A stretch of 64,000 bases of DNA, from positions 186,001-250,000 of the forward strand of contig CAJNOJ010000010.1 in assembly GCA_905250025.1 (NCBI GenBank). The letters are read 5' to 3'. This document shows positions 1-10,968 of this stretch, one piece after another. Every line of letters starts with the position of its first letter. The stretch's first letter is position 1. Made by a program: the position numbers and the translations under genes. Source of the DNA: Adineta ricciae. Its lineage: Eukaryota; Rotifera; Eurotatoria; Adinetida; Adinetidae. The notes under the pieces are model-generated. The model was given only the letters and a program-made list of their open reading frames with translations, did not search any database and had not been told where the DNA came from.

Positions 1-37
1 TGTTTTCAAAGTTTGAAACAAACAACCGGATATTTAC

Positions 38-229
38 CTCTCTTAGAAGTCCACCTTCACCATCTTCAATTAACGATCGAATGACTTTCGTCACTTCCGT
101 ACAGGGAACACTGTTAGCTTCTACACTTTCTTCTTTATAACATTTTAATAATCCTCGCAATGATTTTGTATTCTGTTCGATAACTTCAGTGTTTTGTCTT
201 GTTGGTTTTTTCTTCTTGCCTTCTGGCAT
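38..229 (-). CDS. First coding exon of an unidentified protein (partial)
   Basis: A 64-codon exon opens with ATG at 229 and ends at a clear donor (GAG|GTAAATA, bases 37-36), so the gene continues leftwards out of the window. The peptide starts MPEGKKKKPTRQNTEVIEQ, is basic at the start and then mixed charged and probably helical, with no signal peptide. An acceptor-like AG lies at 237-236 (reverse strand), 7 nt before the ATG, as at many genes here. I do not recognise the family; the exon is too short to assign. It is divergently oriented to the RRM gene 567 bp away. Confidence 0.6.
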
Positions 230-796
230 TGATTCCTGAACTATTAACGTCCTGACAAATTATCTGTTGATCGATCAAAAATTACGAGTGACCATTTTCA
301 CCGTCTGTTTTCATGGTGATCCCTCCATTAAACGAGTCATCTATGCACTTACACTATGCAGATAAGCAAGCACGTATTTTTGAGAATGTTCGTTTGAATT
401 TCATTGTTTTTGTTCGAGAAATATTTTCGACATGAATTGATTCAGGAGAATAGTTTTCCTAAATTTTAGACAATTCATTCAGCGAAACGATCGAAATCGG
501 CAGTAAATAAACAATTCGACAGCTGCATGGATAAACTCTGGATTCCCGTTCGTTGATTCAAGAGAACGAATGAAGAGTCGAAGAAAAAAACAACTAATAT
601 ACTACAGAACAAATCTTTTCGTTTGTACAAAATCTGCACCATCATCGTCATAAAAACAGGAGATTTGCTGACTTCATCGTGATTTCACGAATTAGAGACT
701 TTTCTTGAAAAACCCTGAATAACAGCGTCTTATCTTTGAGAATTACGTTTCGAGATGTGTTGTATGGGATATCGTTTGAATTTATGCTCGTTTTAG
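230..796. other. Divergent intergenic region
   Basis: A 567 bp AT-rich spacer lies between two divergent start codons. No convincing open frame or RNA gene was seen. It presumably holds both promoters. The right end finishes in a pyrimidine-rich AG (795-796) directly abutting the RRM gene's ATG. Confidence 0.5.
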
Positions 797-2925
797 ATGG
801 CTGCTGCAATTGAAACGAAACTTTATGTGACGAATTTTCCGAGTTCTGCAACTCGACAACAATTACAACAATTCTTTTCGCGTTTTGGCCGTGTACAAGA
901 ATGTGCGAGTAAGCCGCATGAACATTCCTAGTTGAGAAACGATCTATGCAATCTTGACATTTTTTAGTTATGTGGAATTCCTATGCATTTGTTCACTACG
1001 CAACTATGGAAGAAGGTAAAATCAAATGTTTTGAACCTACTTGTGTCGTTTATTAAGAAATTTTTATAGCACGTCGTGCACTTGATCAATCGAATGGTGC
1101 GATGTTTCTTAATCGAAAACTGATTGTTCAATTATCAACTTCACGATTTCGACCTCAACCAAAAGAAGCAAACAATTCATTATCACAACCGCCTAAGCAG
1201 TTAATGGTGATGCCTACTCCACCATCACCATCATCTTCTTCATCATCAGTTGCTTATCATCATTTAACCAATGGAGGAGGATCAACTACGAAACAACAGC
1301 AGCAGCCAAACACACTCACGCAACAGTATTCGAATGGTAAACGACTCATCGCGACTTCAACTGTTTATGAATGTAATTGATTTCTTTTCAGAAGTTAATT
1401 ATGACATGCTCACAGGTTATGATGCTCAACAAAGTTCATCACCTCTACCAGAGAGACCAAATTATTTTCCGAATACATATCGTCCTCCATCACCATTTTA
1501 TTTCTCACAAGATTTGAATAATGGTTATTATTCACAATATCCCAATTTACCGATGGATAGAATGACACCATCACCATTGTCTCTCCAATTGAATAAAATG
1601 AATCAGATGAAATCGAATAAGAATATTAAAACAGGTAAAATTCAATCTTGTGTAGGATTCAAATTAATCGGTTTTCTCTTTCAAGATATTGGTACAAATG
1701 GTGAAATACCTAAACTGTATTGTACGAATCTGCCAGAGAATTGTAAAGCGCATGATTTACAGCACTTATTTTCACCATTTGGTCATGTTGTCGATTGTGT
1801 TATTCTATGGGATTACTATGCATTTGTTACATTTAAAACATTTACCGAAGCTGAACAAGCTATGCGTGTACTTCACGGTTACACATGGAAAGATCGACGT
1901 CTTATTGTTGAATGGTCACGTGCATCAGGTCGAAGACAACAACAGCAGCAACAATTGCCACCATCGCCAACAGTAACGACATCACGACTTGGATCTTTTG
2001 GCTGTACGTAAAACTCGAATATGAACGAATCATTTTTTAATCATCTATGTTCTTTGTTTTAGCTGAAGTTTCGACGCCACCTTCGCCTCGTTCTCGTCCA
2101 TCTACGTTATTATCTCACCAATCGGCTTCCAATGGACAATTTTATGGAAATAACTCACCAAAAATACTTTCTCCACTTAAATCACAATCACCACATCATA
2201 CATTCAGTCAAAATCTTGCAATGATGTCGATGATTCAACAACAACAACAGCAACAGTCAGTTTTGTCTCATCATCACTCATCAATGCCATTTGGTCCGTA
2301 TTCAAATCGAAGCAATGTAGAAACATTAATTAATGAAAATCAGCCGATATTCGACAGGTAATAACTATTAATTTCAATTCTCTTCTTTTGAAATTCATAT
2401 TTTAGTTTAACAAACTCTTCTTCGGCACATCGACTCAACCTATCACCATTTCTCGAAAGTAACGGATCGAATTCGAATGCACTTTTTTCAGCATCATCTG
2501 ATCTTCCACCACCATCATCATCTTCATCATCACCAGTGTCAACCACAAAAGTCTATCAACCATCTGATATCGTCGCTTTACTTGAACCATTATCATCAAA
2601 CGTGCCAACAAATACAAAATCAGCAGACAACTCAATTATTAATGACATTACCAATACGTTGTCTTCAACTTCAACAAATATTCAACCAACTTGCTCATCG
2701 ACTGTCGCTGCAGCAGCAGCTGCTGCTTTATTTCAGGAAAATTTGTTATCATCCTTATTTGGCTCATTAGAACCATTTAGTAAATTATTTCCAGTTGATG
2801 AACAATCATCTACACCAGCAACATCACGTTATCACCATCTTTTACCCGCATCACCATTGTTAACAACCGCACCCGATAGTAGTCATCATCCCGTTTATTA
2901 TGGTCATAATACTTCATGGCATTAA
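797..2925 (+). CDS. Two-RRM RNA-binding protein, Lark/RBM4-like
   Basis: Exons 797-908, 968-1015, 1070-1336, 1392-1634, 1686-2003, 2063-2357 and 2406-2925 join in frame to 600 codons. RRM1 (about residues 5-75) has RNP2 LYVTNF and RNP1-like YAFVHY; RRM2 (about 230-300) has LYCTNL and YAFVTF. The short RRM style followed by STSRFRPQP resembles Lark/RBM4 and RBM14, which act in splicing and translation. I see no CCHC zinc knuckle, which Lark/RBM4 carries after its RRMs. The inter-RRM linker and C-terminal half are Gln/Ser/Pro-rich, with several Q runs and a polyalanine stretch near 2709-2731. The start was chosen because AG at 795-796 abuts the ATG and RRM1 follows at once. The RRM call is firm; the subfamily is inferred. 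Confidence 0.85.
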
Positions 2926-3348
2926 ATTAGCAACAAAACAAATTTGTCAATGTCTGTTTTTGTTTGCTTCTCTTTCACCGGTGTGTATTCATTGATCTTG
3001 GGATTCTTCTGTTATTATTTCGCGCAACTAAAAGAAACTATTTAGATCCTCGTGCTTTGTTTTTNNNNNNNNNNNNNNNNNNNNNNNNNNNNNNNNNNNN
3101 NNNNNNNNNNNNNNNNNNNNNNNNNNNNNNNNNNNNNNNNNNNNNNNNGAGTAGTGGCATTCGACAGGTAAGTTGATGTTAAGCAATAGAAAGAAAGAGA
3201 ATAATCCTTCTCCGTTAGTCGATATTTACTGTCTACCTTTTGCTCTTTATTCACGGATTTATCTTCAGTGAATGTCTCTTCTTTTGTCTGATCAAAGAAA
3301 AAAAAACAACGGTTGAATTTTCTTTCTAGATCACTTCTAGAATCGACT
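2926..3348. other. Intergenic region with an 84-base assembly gap
   Basis: This is the 3' flank of the RRM gene and the 5' flank of CLIC. Bases 3065-3148 are unknown. Just after the gap a donor (GACAG|GTAAGTTG, intron from 3168) and an acceptor (TTTCTAG, 3329) define an upstream CLIC exon, non-coding or possibly coding. Confidence 0.7.
3065..3148. other. Assembly gap (84 n)
   Basis: Run of undetermined bases between the RRM and CLIC genes; the first CLIC transcript exon may partly lie in it. Confidence 1.
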
Positions 3349-4227
3349 ATGGATTCGATCAATCCGCATGTGCCATCGGTGGCACTATTTGTCACTGTAA
3401 GTCGAGTGATTCATTGTTGTTGGCTTTTTATCTATTTGAAAATGGGTTTGTTTAGCGATCGGAAATTGATTTTTCTCATCGTTCGCCAAGTCCGATCTGT
3501 CAACGATGGTTTATGGTTCTATATTTGAAGTCTGAAGCAAAAGAACTTGCACTAACCGTAAATATCAACTCTGAAAAATATTTCTTATTCGATCTGCTTT
3601 CTGTAAGTAAAGGTTTATCCAGTCAATATGAAAAATCCTGAACAAGAATTTAAAAAAGCGTATAATTCGAATCCACCTGTTGTCGTATTTCATGAAACAA
3701 ACGATAAATCATCTCAAGTTGTACTCACTGATAATCGTGATATCGAAGCTGAAATTAGTAAACGTTTTCCTGTTATGAACATGAATTCACTCAAAGAAGC
3801 CGAAGATGTTTGTTCGAATGTTTATATTAAATTTCATCCTTACTTAAAATCACAGGCAGGTGATCCTCAAGAGCAATTCAAATTGCGCAGTTTATTAACT
3901 GAGTTCAAGCGTATCAATGATTATCTCGAAGAAACAGGAACTAAATTCCTGTCGGGAAATGAAATGACATTTGTCGATTGTGACGTTATGCCCAAATTAC
4001 AACACATACGTATTGCTGGAAATTATTATAAAAATCTAGACATACCACGTGAATTAAATGCGCTGTGGACATATATGGAGCGTTGTTATCAAACGAAAGC
4101 TTTTCAAGAATCATGTCCGTTTGATCAAGATATATTAATGCATTATGAAGGTAAAGTTGCGCCTAACCAGAAATCAGTTGGCAAAGCGCCAACGTTACAA
4201 CAACCAACAATGACATTAACAATATGA
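3349..4227 (+). CDS. CLIC: Chloride intracellular channel (CLIC) protein, fly/nematode type
   Basis: Exons 3349-3396, 3456-3557 and 3613-4227 give 254 residues, the usual CLIC size. CLICs are glutathione-S-transferase-fold proteins, soluble or membrane-inserting, with thiol-dependent redox roles. The thioredoxin-like N half carries PICQRWFMVLYLK; the all-helical C half carries NEMTFVDCDVMPKLQHIRIAG and CPFDQDI, typical of the invertebrate EXC-4/DmCLIC group. The intron at 3558-3612 must end at TAAAG (3612) to keep the frame; the nearer-looking CCAG at 3622 would shift it. The CxxC/CPFS redox site reads S-P-I-C, so the first cysteine is missing. The frame stays open upstream of the ATG through the 5' exon towards the assembly gap, so the N-terminus could be longer. 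Confidence 0.9.
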
Positions 4228-4885
4228 TAATGAACTGAATGACTTGATTTTTCTTGTATAATGGTTTCTTGTTTGCTTTTCTCATTTCGAATGAACAAAT
4301 GCATCATGGCTTTGAATGTCAATCTCATATTTTACTGCTTACAAGCTATTCTTGTTGCTATTTTCTCTTTGCTGTATTGTCAGCTTTGGATTTCTCTTAC
4401 GGAATGACGAGGAAATAAAGCATTGGTTTTTTATATATTGAAATTTTAAAAAGACGATCGAGAGACAATAAAAACCCATTGTCGTTCTTTTTCTTCGAAT
4501 GAATCTATTCCCGATGGTTGACCGACATACGCGAATTCATTCCGGACAAAGATGCCATTTAGTCCATTGCGAATTGAAGTAACAATCGATTCTATTGAAT
4601 GTGCAAATAGACTATAATGATGTAATCGGTATTTTTTCCGGAGGAAAAGTCAATTCGATAAACTTTCAGATTAAATTGAAATCCGCTGTATGATTTAAAT
4701 CAAGTATTGACTCTTATCTAATGACATATTAAAGTGAACAGACTGTTTTTGTCAAGAAATATCTTCATGTCTAGTGCACACATTGTTCGGCATAGTGAAT
4801 CACTTGTGCTTGACTGATGTTTGAAAAGAAATCGTATTTTTTTCTATTCTGAATAAAATCTTTCTTGCATGACAATAAAATAATT
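4228..4885. other. Convergent 3' intergenic region
   Basis: The 658 bp lie between the stops of CLIC (plus) and the LRR gene (minus). An AATAAA lies near 4414-4420 on the plus strand, suitable for CLIC polyadenylation. Nothing else is supported. Confidence 0.5.
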
Positions 4886-6355
4886 TTACAAATACCGAAT
4901 AGCAAATAACAACAGACACAATGTATATGAAAAAAATGAATATAAAGACGGGGATACAGATGTATTTTTGCTCTGAACATCAATACTTGTTTTATGTACT
5001 TTTATCGGTGATATTGTTGTTGATTTCACCCGTCTGTCTTGACAGTGACGATCGCAAGAATCATCTGTATACGAACAGTTCAAGTAATTTTCCAGCTCAT
5101 ATATATAAATCGGTAAATTCAAATGATGCTGCAACTGGTAAGGATTTTTCGCTTGTTCCAACGTCGTATTTGTGACCACACAAGCATGATTGGGTTTGAA
5201 TAAGTTATTGATATCTCGTGAATGTTTACGTTTCAAGCGAAACACATGCATCAATGGACAATTACATTGTAATTTCGTTTGACTGTCTTGTTTGATATCC
5301 AATTGTGCATGGGATAATAAAAGACAATTATCTAACGGTGAGATCTGACTTGAATGTTCATTGTTGATGTATAAGAGTGTCAGATTGTCAATGCCACAAA
5401 ATGCGTTTTTATCAATTGAACGAAGAGGATTTTTCGTCAATGTTAATGTTCGAAGTTTGGGAATATGTTCGAAAGTGTATTCATCGATTGATTCGATTAG
5501 GTTTGATGAGAGATCGATTTGGTCAATGGTCTTCGATTGAAGATCATCGAGGTTTTTCAATTGGTTTTGTGCGAAGAATATGTATTTGAGTTTTTTGAGG
5601 AATTTAATCGATGCGATCAACGGTTGAGTGTGAAATATTTGAGGTAAATGAATGAGAATTAGTCGTTCGAGGGATGGTAAATGTTCGATGGGTACTAAAC
5701 TTGTTTGATGTGTATTGATAAGTTTTAAATAAGTTAAGTTTCGACCGATGTTTGTTAGATTTTCATAGCGATAATTATCAAGATAAATATTTGTCAATTC
5801 GAGACGATTCAGTTGCGGTAATTGTGTTAATAGTTTTTCAAGATTGAGTTTCTTATCGTGTTTATGTGTTTGATGGTAATGAACGTTTTTCAAGATTAAA
5901 GATTTTAATGTACGAAACGAATCGGATTGGAAAACTTCTTGAAAATTACCAGTCGATGTTGAGAGAGAGACGATGGTCGAGTTCTCAATGGAAAACTTCT
6001 CTAAATGATTGATTTTAGCAAATGATTCTTCGCTCAGACTGAGCAGATTACAATGACGTAAAGCTAAGGTATTGATATTCAAATCCGCGAATGTTTTATC
6101 TCCAATTTGTAGATCTTGCGCACAAGATTCTAAATCAATACGATCGTAATGAATATGTGGGAGAAAATGAGGAACATAGGAATGGCCGAGACACTTCAAT
6201 GACAAACGGTTGATGTCGATGTCATCACATTCGCATTGAGAAGATTGGTCATTGTTCGGATAATATTGAACACAAAGTGATTGCGATGTTAATGATGGTG
6301 GTTGAGCGTGAATTGAGGAGATAATTAAAATGAAAAAATAGATTATGTAAGACAT
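4886..6355 (-). CDS. Secreted or surface leucine-rich-repeat protein (LRR protein 1)
   Basis: One uninterrupted 489-codon frame, unusual here because most genes have many introns. It has a signal peptide (MSYIIYFFILIISSIHA), a Cys-rich N cap (CECDDIDINRLSLKC), degenerate then regular LRRs (for example SLERLILIHLPQIF and LRTLTLTKNPLRSIDKNAF, about residues 200-340), a C-terminal Cys cap with CNCPLMHVF, and a final 20-residue hydrophobic tail with no charged stretch after it, suggesting either a membrane anchor or a GPI signal. Such proteins serve in adhesion or recognition; no specific ligand can be inferred. It shares architecture with the LRR gene at 10969-12597. A reverse-strand acceptor-like AG at 6367-6366 lies 11 nt upstream of the ATG. 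Confidence 0.85.
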   Translation of the reverse strand: MSYIIYFFILIISSIHAQPPSLTSQSLCVQYYPNNDQSSQCECDDIDINRLSLKCLGHSYVPHFLPHIHYDRIDLESCAQDLQIGDKTFADLNINTLALRHCNLLSLSEESFAKINHLEKFSIENSTIVSLSTSTGNFQEVFQSDSFRTLKSLILKNVHYHQTHKHDKKLNLEKLLTQLPQLNRLELTNIYLDNYRYENLTNIGRNLTYLKLINTHQTSLVPIEHLPSLERLILIHLPQIFHTQPLIASIKFLKKLKYIFFAQNQLKNLDDLQSKTIDQIDLSSNLIESIDEYTFEHIPKLRTLTLTKNPLRSIDKNAFCGIDNLTLLYINNEHSSQISPLDNCLLLSHAQLDIKQDSQTKLQCNCPLMHVFRLKRKHSRDINNLFKPNHACVVTNTTLEQAKNPYQLQHHLNLPIYIYELENYLNCSYTDDSCDRHCQDRRVKSTTISPIKVHKTSIDVQSKNTSVSPSLYSFFSYTLCLLLFAIRYL

Positions 6356-7251
6356 CGAGTTTGATCTAAAATCATTTGTAAAACATGTATTGTGTAAAGC
6401 AAAGAGAATACTTAACAGATTGATTATTCATGTATGAAGTCTTTTATCTGACCTTCTACTTGATCAATTTACGTTTGATCGAGTTGTCGTAGCAGAAGTT
6501 CGTAGGTATCAAGTTGCAATGAAGAACGGCTAATTAGATCTATAGGAGAGGATGACTAGGACTGCTTAGAATAATATTAGTTCATCGTAAGCGTAGACTT
6601 TTTTCTCAGACTAGTGTTGACTTATTTGATTCGAATGTCTCCGAGTTTGTCTTACAGTGATTCATTGTTTAAACGAATGAAAAAAAAGAAAAGAAACGTT
6701 TTTCTTCAGGTTTTGTTTATATGTCACGATGATGGAAATGTTTGGTCGAGATTTAGAGATAAGACTGGATGATATATGTTAAAGATGAATCGTTCATGCT
6801 GAGTGCTATCGACCGGTCACAAACTGTGTATACATTCCTATCTATCATTTTCTCTTTGTTTCTGGTCAGTTCTGTTGAACTTTGACGATAATGTGATTGT
6901 CGAGAGAAGAAACCAAAATGTATTTTCTTCGACGGATAATCAATTACTNCCTTGACCCATTCTCGTTCATTCAGAACTCGCTTTCTATAGAAATTCGATG
7001 CCAACACGACTGTTCGCATATAAAATTGGCCTCGACCAAGTGTAGTTGTATTCACAATTTATTTCTTCTTTTTCTTCTTCATCTTCTGTATATCATCTGA
7101 ATACTAACGATGACTACTCTCGATACTGTCCTTCTTTTGAAAAAGAACTATTACTCATCATCGAACACAAGAAAGAAGGATTATCGTTCGAAGCTGCGAA
7201 GTTCTCAAAGGCGTGATGGGGTTGATTCTGCGACTATGATTGCGAATATAC
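6356..7251. other. Non-coding or unresolved flank, one undetermined base
   Basis: This AT-rich stretch upstream of LRR protein 1 includes a single n at 6949. Sequence on the two sides of the n does not repeat. No convincing exon was seen. Confidence 0.4.
6949..6949. other. Single undetermined base
   Basis: Lone n in non-coding sequence. Unlike 53212, the flanks show no repeat relationship. Confidence 1.
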
Positions 7252-10200
7252 TCAGCAGGTGATGGACGTATGGGTGTTGTTTGTGTTGTACACCAGCTAA
7301 TAAGGCATTTATATCAAGTTACTAACATACAAACACGGAATACACGCAGAGCAATGTTATTTACCTTGAATAAGGTGGTCATATCGATTGACGTAGGTGG
7401 TGTGGGAATAGCATGATTGTTTGAATTGTCATCCCAATCTTTCGTATGCTAATTGAAATGTTAGGAATGATCGATCATAGAATTCTATTCAATTTACACC
7501 TTGTCTATCTGTAGACAATGTACAGAAATATGACTGATAAAAGTCGTCTCTCATGTTCTCTCTAACTTTTACTGGTCTATCGTATACAAATAAATATATA
7601 TACAGCTGGTACTTCTCTCTCTCTCTCTCGTCTTCTTTCTCCAATGACGTGCATCACTAACCTTTCTTCAATGAACACATAAGAAAAAAATAAGATGAAG
7701 CAAACACTGTAAAGGTGCATCTATCGTCTGATTTCATATTCTCATAAAAAGAAAAGAAGAGGAGAGAAGAGAAAAACGGTGATGTCTACTTCAGTGAAAT
7801 ATATTTGTTAAAATGGCATATCTAGAAGAGATAAAAGTAGAATAAGGAGAAGAGATCTTCAAGGATTCCTACAGTGTCCTTGTGTAAAGTGTCGTCCGTG
7901 ATAACTGATGACAGTCATAGGTTATGTTGACAGACTCTCCATGGCAATGTGTGAGATGATGTCGATGATTAACTTCGAACTCGACTGAACGAGACAGTTT
8001 TCGTTTACGTATGCAACAGATGTATTTAAACAACGCCTGGGGGACCGTAACACAAGTGCGCTAGTTTCTATTTATCATGCAAAGAGTTCAAAGTTAATGA
8101 TTAATCTTTTCACATAGTGGAACCATCTGTCAAACAAAAGGCTATGAAAAATACACAAGAAGCAAAGGAATGTCTCAAAATTATCCGCAGAAGAATTGTC
8201 ATATGCTCTTATAGACAACGTCAATTTCTAAGACAAACTCAAGTAATGACCATGAAGTTACTTAATACTGTAATCCTTTCTTTGTCTTCTAATCGCATTT
8301 CGAATTACAATCAAATCTGATCGTCGAAGAAAAACCTGTTTTCTCTCTATGAATAGAACTAATAATCTCGTTTTACAGCCGAAGGGACAAACTCCAGTCA
8401 AATGCATTCTTCCATTGACTTACCTTATCCATTATGAATAACTGTCGAAAAATTAGCTTATATGTCAATGTGTGAAGGTCCTATTTGAAGAATATGTCTA
8501 ACACTTCCGCAGACACATTACCTTCTCTGATTTAGTTCGATCTATTTCGATAATCATTACGTATTCATCATTAGTTTGTACAATATTACTTTTACGTTTG
8601 TCTTCTAATCAATGTGCTGGTGTATTGATGAAGCAAAACATTGCTTTCCTTTTCTCTCCCTCTGCTTCTATCTTTTTTTTTCTATCTATGTGCATCCCTT
8701 CATTGATGTTATTGCCTTATCGAGCTGACTTTCATGGGAATGTCGAGAGAATAATAACAACAACAATCTGTTAGGAGAACATGATCATCATTAAGGAAAA
8801 AAAAATGATATTACATCACGCTCCACATTTGTCATAGATTTCTAGTCAGCAATCATAGTGATGACTTGAGTGTCAGATAACAATCAACTAGAAAAAAAGA
8901 AAACTTCGAAAAAAAATGACCATTATCTAATGATAAACATGAAGTTCACTAACACAAAAGAACTCATTTTCTCAAACTTGCTCTTGTTTTACCTTGCAAC
9001 TATATATAGTCATTCTGAAAAAAGTAAATTACATATGAATTTCTCTGTCTATACTTTGTCGATGCAAGCACAAGGTTATTCTTCTCTATGTCTGTATGTG
9101 AGTTGGAACAATTTATTGTTACAATCATGAAATAGAGAGAAAGAGCGGGAGAAAAAAGGTTGTTTCATTATAATGAAACAGCAATTGGAAGACGTAAATG
9201 TCATTTGGGAATGGACAAGCAATCGTCGACCTTAATAAGAAATTAATCAAATTGAACATTTTCTACTATCAGCCTTGAATATATTTATCTGTTTTCTTTT
9301 CTTTCTTCTCTGGAGATTGTCTTTTTAATCATGCAATTTCGATAAACTTTTATCTTTGATATTTCATTTTTATTCAACTTTTCAAACCGCAAAAAAAAGA
9401 GATCGAGAATTACATCATAAATCAATGAAAGAAATGCAGAGAGAAATTATAACTCCAAGGACTATTATCCATTATTAAATATCAGAAATGGATCTTTATA
9501 TATGTATCGAAAAAAAGAAAGTGCCGGAAGGATAGGGCATAAGATGGTTCTTGATTAATAATTCAGAACGACAAGCAAACGAACAAGGACATTTGTTAAT
9601 TAAACAGATTTTTACATAAAATTATCTCACAGGCTACGAGCAGAACTGTGTGACAGAAAAAGAATTTCTATTCGATTTCAATTTGATTAATTTTACAAAG
9701 ACTAAGAAAAGAAACTGGTCTCGCCGAGAAGTTTCAAGGATGTCTAGCTAAGAAAATTTCCAAATTACTATCAGAAATGTTTCATGCTAGTTAATTCGAG
9801 TCCATTTGTTTCTGAAGAAAGGATACAGAATGTGTCTTTCTGTTGGATGTTGACTCGCTATTAACATCTAATGATAACGTCGATTGATGATGTGGTGGCG
9901 GTTTCCGATGAAATGAATTGTCGTTACTCAAGTATCGACTCGATCTTTAATGAGAAAACTACTTAGATTTTAAGATAATATTGACATTGATGAGATGAAT
10001 ATTTAGTCAATTTAGAATATTAACTAATTGTGTACTGATCTCTTGACTAGCAATAAATAATTCATCTTGAAATGTCGAATGAGGTCAAAGCAATTTGGAG
10101 AAAAACGCTCGTTTCTATTGCATCAATTTCGCTGATGTCACGCGGACATGGGAGACTTACTTGCTACTGCAATCTACTGATTAGTATCATCTTCCTAAGA

Positions 10201-10884
10201 ATACAGTTATTTGATTATTCTCTCATCACATCTCGAACAAATTCAATCAATGTGTCGATATAGTCAATATTTCCAATGTAAAGAAAGGGTTAATATTCAT
10301 TTGAATATCTGCCACAATATTCATCAATTATCTTACTCCAAGGACATTAGAAGCACTTGAAAAGGAAGATTTTTCATCTGAATATTTACAACATCAACTC
10401 AATCAAACAATGTAAACAACAACAAACCACTCATCTGTCAGAACTAATCATTAAACAACAAAACTAATCGTATTTCGCAGGATTCTTTTTTACTGCTAAC
10501 ACTCGAAACTTCGGATGGATTTCTTTCTTAGAACTCGAATAAATCGAGGCATTAAGATTACAAACCTCTGCGCTATTTCGCATCTGTTCTTTTCTTTTTA
10601 TCAGATTTCCCCAATCAATCCCAGAACACAGTAAATACACTCAACTGACGATAACTTTATGTTAGAGAAAACCAATCATTGGATCTATATCTGTTTATAC
10701 GAAGGATTTCATTTCGTTGGAAGACATTCGAGATTAAATATCGAACAAGTTCACAAATTTTGCCTTCGATTTCACAGTTTGACACCGACTTACGAAAGAA
10801 CAAGGACATCTCAAATTTCAACGTCTCATCTCCGATAGAGTTTGCATTGATCGCATTAGTTCTTTGTCTAACAGCGTTATCCAT
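7252..10884 (-). other. Candidate unresolved minus-strand gene with scattered exons
   Basis: Several minus-strand segments look like exons with proper splice signals: 10884-10794 (starts ATG, residues MDNAVRQRTNAINANSIGDE, donor C|GTAAGTCGG); 10377-10337 (acceptor ATTCAG, donor GTAAG, in phase with the first); 8441-8424 (18 nt, LFIMDK, CGACAG acceptor and GTAAG donor); 7448-7365 (HTKDWDDNSNNHAIPTPPTS, donor GTAAAT); 7296-7252 (short end to TGA). These chain in phase. Another segment, 9944-9791 (SRYLSNDNSFHRKPPPHHQS, then stop), looks coding but has a different entry phase, so it may be an alternative last exon or another gene. Linking introns would be 0.4-2 kb, much longer than elsewhere. I recognise no family. 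Confidence 0.25.
7615..7630. repeat. (TC)n simple repeat
   Basis: A short run of CT/TC dinucleotides is visible in otherwise non-coding sequence. Confidence 0.8.
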
Positions 10885-10968
10885 CGACAAGGATTTGCTT
10901 GATGCTTAATTGTTTCTCAGATTTCTGTTGATCATCTCGAATAACATTCATATGATCATGTCGAAGTT

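Noticed and set aside
3623..3627. CLIC acceptor at CCAG (3622) and a start at ATG 3628
   Set aside because: This gives a frameshift or drops the thioredoxin-like half; the TAAAG acceptor at 3612 restores a continuous CLIC alignment.
4921..5175. Plus-strand frame antisense to LRR protein 1
   Set aside because: A shadow of the minus-strand coding frame.
6900..7000. Haplotype-join duplication around the single n at 6949
   Set aside because: Compared by eye, left and right flanks do not repeat each other.
8117..8240. Plus-strand exon-like segment between an ACATAG acceptor and a CAA|GTAATG donor
   Set aside because: The opposite strand is equally open, no partner exon could be joined, and neighbours suggest minus-strand coding if any.
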